From: Branchiostoma floridae
Taxonomy: Eukaryota; Chordata; Leptocardii; Amphioxiformes; Branchiostomatidae
Reading direction: 5' to 3'
DNA length: 64,000 nucleotides
Assembly (NCBI RefSeq): GCF_000003815.2
Contig: NC_049997.1
Span: 14,942,213 to 15,006,212 of the forward strand
In this document: positions 24,681 through 36,032 of the stretch, piece after piece
Layout: the number at the start of each line of letters is the position of its first letter
How positions within the stretch are numbered: position 1 is the first letter of the stretch
The notes under the pieces: generated by a model
Databases searched by the model: none
What the model was told of the DNA's origin: nothing
What the model saw: the letters and a program-made list of their open reading frames with translations, nothing else
Program-made: the position numbers and the translations under genes

Positions 24681-25854
24681 CTGATGGCTTTTACCGAAAA
24701 GTGCGCCTGAAATTTGTGGAATGGAACCGACTGTAAAATTTCTCCCTCCAATCTTCCCATACACTTGGCAGTGTCACAGACCTTGATCTGGGAAGTGGAG
24801 CCGTATTTAATCTCACCAGAGATACAGAAGTGAAATTGCTGGGTCCATTACTAGTCAGCCATGTGGCTCATTGGCCTGTCACAGACTGTGGATGGTGTAA
24901 CCAGCCAGAAAGGGAAAGTGGTTCTTACACATCCCCAACATGGAAAGTAAAACAAACTCTTGGAAATAAACCATAATTAATTTTCTCAGTTAAAGTTTAA
25001 AGTTTCTCAATTAAAGTTCTACAACGTATAATCAACATTTTCAACCAAAAAGTTCAATTCAACCACCTTGTACAATTTTCCATTACTGATACTTGAAACA
25101 TCTTTCAACACAATACTTCCATGTTTAGCACTGCCCCTGATAACAAATTATCTTACATAAAACAGAGACAAACCTTTAGCCTTTCAAACCTTTTCTAAAG
25201 AAAATGTTTATCCTATTATGGACGGACCATCTTTACCTAATAATCCTTATTGATTTCTTGCACGAGAACAATATTGAAAACATACATTTTGTAATCACCC
25301 CCATTCATAGCTCCGAGCGTAGGAATCTATCAAGGCAATGAGATAGCACACAAGTTCCTAATAGCATCCTTTCATCAGCTTAGAACTGCTATCAATTTGC
25401 CGTGACCCTGATCGGTATCGGTATCGTGTGGTAATCACATTGAAGACTGTGAAATGGTACAGGTGCAGAGAGCCTGGTGTATTCTTTTCAATAAAGGACA
25501 GAAGGTCAAACCATTTTCATAGCATCTTTTCTCAATTATTACCTCAATGAAATAGAAGGCATTGTTTTCGATGTGTTTGCCTGTGTTTTCACATCACTGA
25601 TTTTCTATTTGCTAGTCATACTAATTAAAGAATGACAGGAAGCAAAGGTCAGTTGCCAGAGTGACAGGAAGTTGTGAAGTTCAGAGTTGATGGAATCAGT
25701 AACTCATCAGTGTGATAACTGACAGACATTCCAGGTCATAGGTCAAAGATAGAGCCTACTTGTTAATAGGCAGGTATTGCTTTTTCGCCTGTCTGTTTGT
25801 GATTTTAACAAAATTATGTACTAGTTGTTCTTATGTGACATAGCTCTCTGTAGA
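24681..25854. other. Non-coding stretch
   Basis: No exon or repeat could be supported. Confidence 0.5.
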
Positions 25855-26066
25855 TACTGTACATACATTTAAGCTCGTGGGGATTTAATTTCGCGGTAGC
25901 GGGAAAAAGGACTTTTTGCGGTAGTTTGAATTTCGCGGTAACACCATAGACTACAGTCTAATACCATAATAGAAAAGTGTTCGCAGTGGTTTTAAGTTCG
26001 CGGTGAAGGGGTCACCGCGAAAACTGCGATGATTAATCCACCGCGAACATTTCTGCATTTACAGTA
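25855..26066 (+). mobile_element. TACTGTAAATG-family MITE, second clear copy
   Basis: It runs from TACTGTACATACATTTAAG to CATTTCTGCATTTACAGTA. The same internal order as at 13352 is seen, with TTCGCGGTAGCGGGAAAAAG, TTTGCGGTAGTTTGAATTTC and TTCGCAGTGGTTTTAAGTTC. Confidence 0.8.
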
Positions 26067-26763
26067 TCATATTTTTTAGTTTGAAACTCTTCCTTTGTCC
26101 CTCCTAAATGTAAAAATTGCAGGGAGTGGGTGTTCAATAGCGGTGAGAAACATTATGGATTGGTGATGTGGCTGAAGTATCCCTCTAAGGACACTATAAC
26201 TCCTTCCTTACTGATGGAGCTGTATCATTAAGTCATCACCCTATCTGCTGGTAACCCAAGTTGACAGGACAACCCCGGGGTCAGGGCATGGCAACAGTAG
26301 CACTTCAACCTCGTATATTACAATTCCACCATGGTTCAGGACATCGTGCATTCCGCGTGCCCTTTTCAAAGCTAATATTTTTCAGCTCTTACAACATAAC
26401 ACGAATTGATAGGTAATAATAATAGTATTATCACTATTAACTACTTTGGTATCTACCCTTTTCAGACATGCCTAAAATGTTTTTTTTTGCACAGAATCTT
26501 ATCATAAATGTCCTTTGAGTATGATGATGATGAGCATCAGCTCAAATTTGGAAGGAAAAAGGATAAAATGCAAAACTCTATCTTTAAATAACTGAAGAAT
26601 CATTTTTTTTACTACAACCATTACTACCTTTTTTGCAGTATAAACTGGAGTGACCTGCAGTGTGTTATATTAACTCATAACGTTGTATATTCCGAAACAT
26701 CATTAAAATTCCATTTCCGATGCTTTAAAATATGAACTTCACCACCTGGGATTTTATCACTAT

Positions 26764-27151
26764 CAGGGTTCTCCCCAGAGGGTGGAATAAGGGAGGCCCT
26801 CCACTATACTCTCAGCCAGCTCCACTATACTATTTTTCAAATTTAGTGTGTTTCTTCCCTATTTTCTTTGTTAGTTTTGCTAAAATTAATGACAATTCAC
26901 AGATTTTTGTGCCAAGTGGCATCACTTTTCCAGTCAGCATTGTCTGCAAAAACTTGTGAATGAGCAATGATCAAAACAATAGTCATTTTGCCACTTCACA
27001 ACAAAGGAATCACAACAATATATTATACTTGTAGTATTTGACACCCTCTGTCATTGCAAAATGAACCCATTTTCATGAAAGCGCAGCGCGTTGGTGCGGG
27101 TTATTTTTGCCAGTCCCTCCACTATACTAAAAAATTCTGAGGAGAACCCTG
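26764..27151. mobile_element. hAT-like MITE, second family, 5-bp target duplication
   Basis: It begins CAGGGTTCTCCCCAGAG and ends TCTGAGGAGAACCCTG, imperfect terminal inverted repeats. Inside, CCTCCACTATACT recurs near both ends. ACTAT is directly repeated at 26759-26763 and 27152-27156. Ends and duplication length match the element at 7115, although the interior is unrelated. No coding capacity. Confidence 0.85.
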
Positions 27152-27229
27152 ACTATGATTACTTGTGTTATCTCTTCCAATGACATTTAAATAATGTCAG
27201 TCCCTTTAACTTTCCTCTCAGCTCTTAAA

Positions 27230-27397
27230 GTGTAAAGTAATCCACCCTGAGGACGGAGCAATAAAGGAGCTCATTACTCCTAATCAATTTCTTATCAACC
27301 AGAGAACCCCATTTCGTACCGTACCGCCCTCGCGAGAATCACCTGGCTTGCTGCGACCTCTGACCCCAATCATTCCCACGAGCAATCCCGCGTCCCC
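27230..27397. promoter_or_regulatory. Possible conserved regulatory element
   Basis: It contains AGCAATAAAGG (Cdx/posterior Hox-like) and CCTAATCAATTTC (homeodomain-like), then a GC-rich CpG-bearing part. The call rests on composition and motifs only. Confidence 0.2.
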
Positions 27398-27653
27398 GTG
27401 GTACAATCTTTTCCACAATTCCCCATCATCTTAATGCAATCTGGCACCGCAGCGGTTTATCATGGAGGAGGCACTGGAGTGTTGGGAATAGAATTTGAAT
27501 GTCCAGCTGATCGCCTTTAGTGCAGATCTCTACTCATTAACACCACCCCGCTAGCTTGTAACCTTGGTACCATCCTCCTCTCAATTCCCTCATTGTCTTT
27601 AATACAATCTGGCACCACAGTGATTTATCATCAAGGAGGCACTGGAGTGTAGG
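27398..27653 (+). repeat. Direct duplication of a non-coding element
   Basis: Two diverged copies start 168 bp apart. Copy 1 (about 27398-27485) has AATGCAATCTGGCACCGCAG and GGAGGCACTGGAGTGT. Copy 2 (about 27566-27653) has AATACAATCTGGCACCACAG and GGAGGCACTGGAGTGT. The similarity reaches back over GGTACAATCTTTTCCACAAT versus GGTACCATCCTCCTCTCAAT. Neither copy looks coding. Confidence 0.8.
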
Positions 27654-27784
27654 CATCACTCTGTTAACGCCCTTCGGCGGAATCGTTGGTCGCAAGAAGG
27701 TCAGCGAATTTTTGCAAATCGTCAGAGAATCAAGCATAATTTTAAAGATAAATCTACACCGTTACATCAAACATATGCATGCAG

Positions 27785-27990
27785 TACTGTAAATGCAGAA
27801 ATGTTTGCAGTGGTTTTATGTGTTCATGGTTTTCGCGAGGCAGTCTTACCGTGAACTTAAAACCACCACAAACATTTTTCCATTACAGTATGTGACTGCA
27901 GTGTATGGCACTACCGCGAATTTAAAACTACCGCAAACACTCCACTTTCCCGCTAATGCAAAATTAAATCCCCATGAACTTACATGTAAA
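27785..27990 (-). mobile_element. TACTGTAAATG-family MITE, inverted copy
   Basis: It begins TACTGTAAATGCAGAAATG and ends AACTTACATGTAAATG, with AAAACCACCACAAACATTTT and TACCGCGAATTTAAAACTAC internally. These are the reverse complements of the words in the copy at 25855. Confidence 0.75.
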
Positions 27991-30900
27991 TGTTCATATT
28001 CAAGCCAAAAATGTCCTACAATTTAGCTACGATTGTACACACTCTGATGAAGCGCTTGTGATAGTCACCAACAGAGCAGATGTGAACCACAAGGGATGAG
28101 ACCCACTCTCCTTAACAAGACAAGTGCATGCCGAAATACAAACTTAACTCACTTTCTGATGTTTTCCATCTATCACGCATTCCCAACAGACTGACTACAA
28201 ATGGCACAGAGCACATTACCAACACAGTACCAGTAGTATACTCCAGGAAAATTAGTGCACGCTGAAATTTATTGCCCATAAAAATGCCTTCAGGATATAT
28301 TCTCTATAGTCTCTGAGCTCTTCGCAACTGTCCCAAAGGTGCATTAAAATTTTGTTTGTATTGCCTTAATGTTTCCTTGGGCAATTGAAATGCACCACCT
28401 TTGAAGACAAGAGCCTCCATGTAACAAGGTTCCTACTGAAAAGGAAATGGAAAGGAGAAGCTTCTGAACGCTTGTTGTCTATTTGATATATCTCAAAATG
28501 AATGGAAGTGCACTATACACTTGTAGGCAAAATGTAAAGCAACAGTTTTATACTATTACTACACATGACAAAGGAAAGTCACAATATACATGTACAATAT
28601 GAGAGTACCCAATTAATTTTGACATCAAGCACTTCCATACATGCCTTTTTCAGTGAGCAGTGGCAACCTATTTTTGATTATAGCCAGCCCACACCTGATT
28701 CAACATTAAGCGTTGTTGGTAAATTCTTAGTGATGGGTATTGGTCACTTCAATTTTAAGTAGCACATATTTGGTTACCCTGAATTCATCCTAAAGCATTA
28801 GCTTTACTGACAAATCATTCATAATGTGAATTTTAATGCCAGACTGCTAGAAGTCAAAATGCAGCATCCAGTTGTGTTGGTGTTTACAGACTTTTATTGT
28901 TGACAAATGTCCAATGAACAATCTAAAGAAGCTGCTTCTGAAACTTCTTGCAAGAACAACTTAATTTACAGCAAAACTTTACCTGCTCTTCTTAATTTAT
29001 CGTTAACCATGGCTAGCCCTCCAGAATCCATTGTTAAGTGTCACCAGCCCCCCCTAGATTTACCATTACGCATTGCCAGGATCACCTCCAGGATTTCCTT
29101 AACTCATTTATGCCATCCTGGCTCTGTCATCAGCATCCACTTACAAGTGTTAAAATACATGTCACTTTATCTAACAAAGGTTTAAGACTATGGTATTGGG
29201 ACAACTTTTGTGGCAGGGTTCCAATACGTTTCTATCATGTGGAAGATTGAAGGGCAATCTACTACAAAGAAAGAGCTAACCTTAAGAAGGATCAATCTGA
29301 ATAAGGTGTTAAATAATGATTCATCTCAAGCTCAGTTGCAGATGTTTCTTGCATTTGAGACGTCACTTATATTAGTATTTATTACAACAAAAAGGTCTTC
29401 ATTTTGTCATTTTGCCACATTGCCAAGATTTTCGATACCACTTGAAAATAAAAAATGTCTTATTGAGAATTTGAACTATGGTATGCTTTAACTGTCAAGT
29501 TCATATAGCGGAACTTGAAATATCTATAACTTTCTATCCCAGGCAATAATTTCAGGTCACTGACCATGTATTGGACTCTTCTGGTATAATTACTTTTCCA
29601 CATGAACTTGTGGCACTGGCAGCAATATGTACAATGTGGCTTTATTTTTATCTACCTAATACATAGTTATATTGAATAATACTGGGATGCTCATCTTAAC
29701 CTCTTGTGAGTTCTTTGGAATACAAATGTACATGTAGGTCATACATGCATTTCTGAGCATACCTTTTCTACTTACTTAATAGGCAACTCCATTTAACTGG
29801 AACTTACCAGCGAAAGAAAAAAATAGATTACAGTGTGGGTCAGCCTAAATGTGGGAATCTCCAACATATAGATTGCTATAGTTGAACATGGTACATTCAA
29901 ACTTGTGACTAGTGACTGCCTCCAGGATTACTATGACCACCTGCTCAATGTGACTAATTTTGACAGTCCCTTTAAATTTAGTAATCCTGTCTACCTGTTT
30001 TCATAGACCATTGGTTTCATCGGTCCCCTGAGTGGTCTTCTTATGCACTTTTGTTCTGTAAAAACTGACAGATTATTTTTATAGCCATACAATTTACAAA
30101 AAAGCTCCTTTAAATTAGAATAGCCGTATGCAAATTTATGGAAGACAGGTTATCATATACCCTGTGTAATTATTTTTCCACCTGAACTTGTGCTGGCAAT
30201 ACAATACTGGTAATACAATTGAAAAATACAGCACCAAGACCCTACATACACCTTGTACAATTATGCCACACAGCTCTATCCTCGCCCACAGGGCATGGGA
30301 TGACCTCTCACCTATGGGACACCTCATCCCCACTCTTTCTCAGCAACCTTTAGCCCATGAAATTTAGCAGAAAATTAACTTGAGGCAGAATGGCCACCAG
30401 CACTTGGTGGAGATTGTTTGGTGCAGGGAGGCAATAGATTGCAGAGATAGCAGTGGAGATGGAATGGTTCGCTCCGATGGCTTCGACAATACTTCACTCA
30501 GGGTTTTTCCTTCAAAACATAGTTGTCAGCAGTCAAACTATATTTGAAGCTAAGACTGTCTATTTGTAGAAATAAAGAGAATCTTTTTTTTAGAAGTTTT
30601 GTTGGTACGGACAGAGAGCCCATGATTTTTGTGACCTGTCCAATGCTTGAACTTTGATATGAACTTATCAATTTCGAACATCCAAAACACTGCACAATAT
30701 ATGATAATTATAAATTAAATTTATGAGACACTGAATTTGACTAAATGATTCCAAGCAATTGGTAATGCATTGTACTGTCAGACTTGTAATACAAGTGATC
30801 ACCTGGCCAATGTAACGACTTTTCTGTGATCATTTAGATGATTTTTCCTACTGACACAAGCATTGATTAAGAAGCAAGTCTATAATGACCACTAGTTTAT

Positions 30901-31418
30901 ATACATAGACCAGATTTCCTCTGTCCGAAGACGCTAGGTTTGACTGTCGTTGAAAAACGTTTTCCACCTTGCTGCGTTCCTGTCTGCCAGACCACAGCTC
31001 TAGTCTCAAACATCTTAATGTTCACAAAAAACTTCATCCTCAGTGAGCCGCGACTCATTCCCGCAGCTTTCCAATTCAACACTGAGGATTATTGATTTTA
31101 TCAGTGCTGCCGTAATAACTTGGATGAAATAGCAGACACTTCCCTTCCTGTGTGAAGCGAAGCAGAGCGTTCAAGGTCACTTGGAGGTCAGGTGCGGTAG
31201 ATGCGAGCGCACCTGACACCTGGCGAGAAGGAAATGTCACCTTCACCACATCCTCGGCATGTCTCGGCATGTCATACTTATCATGATAGAACACGGGCTG
31301 ATGAAGTCTTTCAAAACCAGCGCCTTACATGTCGAGCTACTGAATCTTAAGCACCCTATTTTACAAGGGAGGGGATCTTGGTAATGATAAAGGTAAATTA
31401 AGGAACACCCGCAACTAT
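27991..31418. other. Non-coding stretch
   Basis: No exon was seen. TATAATTACTTTTCCAC plus TGAACTTGTG occurs at about 29584 and in similar form at about 30164, suggesting a degenerate dispersed repeat. The part at 30900-31280 is GC-richer (see the E-box entry). Confidence 0.45.
31188..31222. promoter_or_regulatory. Three CAGGTG E-boxes, two in a palindrome
   Basis: TCAGGTGCG (31188-31196) and CGCACCTGA (31208-31216) form a perfect inverted pair with an 11-bp spacer. A third CACCTG follows at 31217-31222. Paired CACCTG sites are the known target layout of ZEB/Snail-type zinc-finger and bHLH factors. The surrounding island is GC-richer than its flanks. Function is inferred. Confidence 0.35.
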
Positions 31419-31859
31419 AGGGGTGTAATGGTACAAAACCGTTATTTCTTAATGGACCGGTCCAGAAAAACCGGACCTGAAAAAATTTGGTGGACCGGAT
31501 GTTGGACCTATTGGAAAATGAACAGATTATATGATCAGGCATTCACACGTTTTGGGGCTTACCGGTCGAAGAAAATAACATGAGTGAAGTATATAGTAGT
31601 CTATAGTCATTTCTAACTCTAAGCTTTACAGTCAATCGTACAGATGCAGTTATCCTTGTGGCATTTTAAAATGGGGAGTCGAATACTCCATAGAACAAAT
31701 TTCTTTGCAGCGAAATGGACCATCTGTGAGTAGCGTCCATTTACAAGTTTTCACATACATGTACTGAATCAGGTCCAGGGTCAGGTCCGGACCTTGGCCT
31801 GATCCTCTGGACCTGAACCAGACCTGGACCTGAACTTTCTGTACCCGTACCCACCCCTA
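31419..31859 (+). mobile_element. ACCGGTCC-family MITE, copy B
   Basis: It starts AGGGGTGTAATGGTACAAAA and ends TGTACCCGTACCCACCCCTA. It contains TGGACCGGTCCAGAAAAACC, TTTTCACATACATGTACTGA and the CAGGTCCGGACCTTGGCCTG block. This is the most complete copy and closest to copy D at 52990. It is flanked by TA-like bases, and the exact duplication is uncertain. Confidence 0.85.
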
Positions 31860-34800
31860 CCTGTAACGCTTAAGAGTAAATTGTTTAGACAAGTTCAATG
31901 GATTGTTCTGTTGTGTTCATGTGGCAAAACTCGGCTACTAACACCAACGTGACAAGACGCTCTGTTATGTCACTTCTGGGCAATCTAAAACTTTGCTATA
32001 CAAAAAAATTGTCACTAACTCTTAGCAATGAATTCTGGAACAAATAATGTGCTACATGAAATTAAACCGACCAATTATGCTTCACAACCAACAACGCGTA
32101 ACAATGATGTTGAGGGGCTGGCTATGACTATCTGTGAAGCACGGTTATAGCTCGCTACAAGTACAACTAGAGGAAAAATCTGTGCAACTGTTCTTTGACA
32201 TTCATAAACCTGACAAACATAAAGCAGACATACGCAATGGCAGTAAAAATAGCTTGCTTTTTGAAGGAGATTGGCACTTTGGGAAATAACCTCTGCACAG
32301 ATTAACTACCGTAGTTTCTCTGTTTATGGGAGGAAAACCATGTGAAGGCACAAATCTCACTCTCAGAGTTACTTAAGACACCGCTGGGCATAATCAATCA
32401 ATTTTGTATGCTACTTGCTAAAGCTTGGAGGATTCATTGATTTATTTGTAAGGTGAAAACACATCATTTCAGTCTTTTTACAAGATGTTTTAGACCAATC
32501 CATTACCATGAGGTTTAAGTTCCTTCAACATTGTGCTTTATCATGTGCTGGACATTACTAGAGGGAGCTATTTGTATCCCTTGGTCTCTATACAATGATA
32601 TATTACCCACAACAAATTACTGCCAATAGAAGTGATAACTTAATTATGTACAAGGTACCATATGTTTTGTAGGCATTTCCTGATGTCTTAAAAAATCTCC
32701 TTTTTTTGGAGGCAACTTATTTTGTATTCTACATCAAATTATGCATACTATATTATTGTATATACATATATAAAAGAAGTAAAGCATGTGTTTTATGTAG
32801 AAATAAGGAAGGATTGCAAACGATGTAGTTGGCAAGATTGAGTAATGTGAAATATGAAAGAAAATTTCACTGGGTTCCTTGACATTTTTGAGAGTGGAAT
32901 CACCTGGTGAGCACTATTTGAAAAAAAAAAAAAGACGTTTGACGCCAGTAAACTTGTGGGCATACATAATCGAGTCATTTACCCAGTCTACCACAAATGT
33001 TTTGCATGCTTCAGGTCTTCAGAGGTGTTCCAGAGCTGTCACAAGTATTGCAACACCTTGGCACTATGTAATAACTCCAACACCTTGGTTGGGCTCCTTT
33101 CCGAACCATTACCTGTAACCAAGCTGCAGACGGGATGGGCCATCAAACCTGGCATCAGAGCGTCCGCATATGACGTGGTGCAAATTGAAAAAGGACACAT
33201 CAAGGCAATATGATCGTTGGCCGGGGTGACATCATTTCAAGCACGTGAGCTCCATAACTAAGACCAGAGGCAAAAACCATTACCTTTTCAAATTTTTCAA
33301 AGTTTGTATCATTTTTAAAAACTTACGGCTTTGTATTTGGTACACAAGTCAAGCATTTGGTTTTTTGGTATATCTATTATAACAAAACATTACAAATAGA
33401 CAGCCAAGCAGCTGTAATGTAGCTGTTAACAGCTGATTAAAAATTGACATTAAAAATTAGACTACAAAGTACATACTAAGGATAAAGCTAATAGCTTGTT
33501 ATTACTCAACTGTTATTTTCTATACACCTTACTTACAGCTGTAACATAACAGCATGACTAAGCTTATGACAGGTGCTTTCCCATGGGACATTGTTGACAG
33601 TCTGCTAAAGAGTTGTTGATCCCACATTTTTGGCAACATTCCCAGTAACATACACAGACACTGACAAGACATCCTGACAGATACACTGGACTCAACTTTT
33701 CAACCATCCCAAAAATTGCAAGCAGATGACAGTGCAAATTAGTTCAAGATGCTTCTATTAATTATAATGCACATTCACAAGTTCAAGGCTATGTAATTTT
33801 GTCACTTTCTGGGCCTCTGTGTGCAACATTTTAATCAGTTGTTAGACTTTTTCAAGCATCTTTGCCCAGCCCAATTCAACCAGCCTTGCATTTCTGTGGA
33901 CGTCTTCATGTTTAAAGCTATAAATGTAAGCCAGAACAGTGTTTTGAGAGAGAGGACACCTTGAACTAACAAGGTTCAAAACAAGTTTAGCCATGTGTAA
34001 CTTCTCACTGATCATAGGATCCTTGTGGAACCCAATTGTGGTTGCTGTTTCTTAAGATCGGTGTCAAGGTCAACACCAAGTTAAGTGGTTCTACTGACAT
34101 TAAGTAAGCGGTGCCATGGTGGTGCCACTACAGGGACAATAGAGAAAGATGTCTGGGCTCTTATGGGGGTTTGAATCACACTGATATAATATATTGATAA
34201 CCCTACCATACCTGGGCATCAAACAATTATTCATACAGCATCCTTGGTTTGAAAATATATATTTTTTGCTGACTAACCTGAACTTAAAAGATTTATTCAT
34301 GTCAAAAACATCAGTAAGAAATTCCGGCCAGCTTCTATATTTCTTTCGCTGTGTTAATGTTGCCCCGATGGCATATGGTCCATTCCTTAGGCCAAAAAGG
34401 GGCCTAAATGGTCACCCTGAGTCCGTAAAGTCCGGAGCCTTGGGACATGGAATTGACCATCCATGTGTCTGGGTGTGAAAGAGGCCAAGAAATCGATGAA
34501 GGACGATAAATATTTGATGAACAATATTTTCTCACCGTCCACAAGACTGAAAAATCGGTACTCGCTGAAATATTGACGAAATTTGAAGGAAAATTAATTG
34601 TGTCTTTTAACGATGACCACGCGGATATTTTCAGGAGTCCGTGCGTCATATCACCTGGTATATAATCCACAAGCACAAAGCTGTGAACAATATACAACAG
34701 ATGATAAAATAACGCAATTAGAACCGCACAGCCATTAGAGCATGGATTGATCGGTATTTCCCAGATTTGTTAACATCGGTATTGATGGATTGCGTCGAAC

Positions 34801-35954
34801 CTTGACTTCCTTTATTGGCTTTGTTCTTCCTTGTTGTAACAAGCAGTTGGGATCAAAATAACATGCTGTACCTAAAAATCTGTTGTGGCTACAATCTATT
34901 TAGCGATCGCCCAACACTGCAACATAACTCCACAAACTGAGCAAAAAGGAAAAAGCAATTATGCAGTTCCCCACTGTGGTTTTATAGCGGACCATATGGG
35001 TATCATACGGTTGGTGGACAAGAAGCAAGAATTATGATACCATTAATTTTTACCCTCAAGTGCGAGATTATTGGAAAGGCACGCAGTTTTGGAACAAAAA
35101 TGTGACGTGAATTCATTACTTCATTTAATGTAGGGTCATTAACTTCTAGGAGCCAAATTGTTGATAATTCCCATGGAATAAATATTTACAATTATGGCTG
35201 GTATCCAATGAATATGAAAGTACTCCCTGCCTTCTTCATTACATGTGCAATGCATGTCAGTTTGTCTTGAAAGCAATGGTTAGTACTACTACTAGTAGCT
35301 GCTGTTTTTCCTCGAATGTTGTCAATGTGAGAAAAGAGCAAGAACTGTGAGAAAAATAGAGAATGGCTTTTAGTACATGTAAGTGTCTCACCCTTTGCTG
35401 TATTTGTTACACTTCAATGCAGATTTATCTCCTTTAGTTTCTTGAATGTCAGGATAATAAGACGTTGCTTTTTCTGTCCAAAACAGGGCCACAGCATTAC
35501 AAACTACCAGATTGATATGGCAGAGATGAAAGTAGAGCGGATAGGAATTGAAATGGATCTCGACCCAGCTAAGCTGACTTAAGAGCTAATTTTCTATTGG
35601 TTGTGACAAGTAAGGCAGATGTATGTCAAGTAAGGTTTATTATACTAGGGCAATCCCCCTAGGTCTTGGCTTCAAGGACTGCAACCCTTTCCAGTAGTGT
35701 ACTATAACAGCCTGATAGCTATGTCTGTCTGGTGCTCAACACACTGCAAGCTCGCCTGTCATGTCTGATTAACAACTTGTTTTATCAACTCTGACATATA
35801 CCTCCTGTCTCTCCAGTAAGTCTTTAAATTTCCAGTCATCTCCAACTCTATGACTTCCTGCCACTCTACTGATGGTATATTCAAATAACTGCTGGCACAC
35901 ATGAACACAAACAAACAAACCAAAAACAAAGACCCATACAAAGAGTCAAGAAAG
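31860..35954. other. Non-coding stretch
   Basis: No exon with credible splice sites was seen. AT-rich with short poly-A and poly-T runs (for example near 32921). Short frames at 32879-33213, 34194-34478 and 34404-34697 lack support. Confidence 0.5.
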
Positions 35955-36032
35955 TCAAAGACAAACACAACGGTCAGAATTTGCACCCCCGATCCCAAGG
36001 CTAGGTCACTAACCACTGGACCACATGTGCTA
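35955..36032 (-). mobile_element. tRNA-Glu-like SINE head (candidate)
   Basis: On the minus strand GTGGTCCAGTGGTTAGTGAC resembles the D-arm of tRNA-Glu and GGGGGTGCAAATTCTGACC resembles a degraded T-arm/B-box. Stems do not pair as in a real tRNA. The following minus-strand sequence is rich in TTTG repeats, as in SINE tails. Confidence 0.5.
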
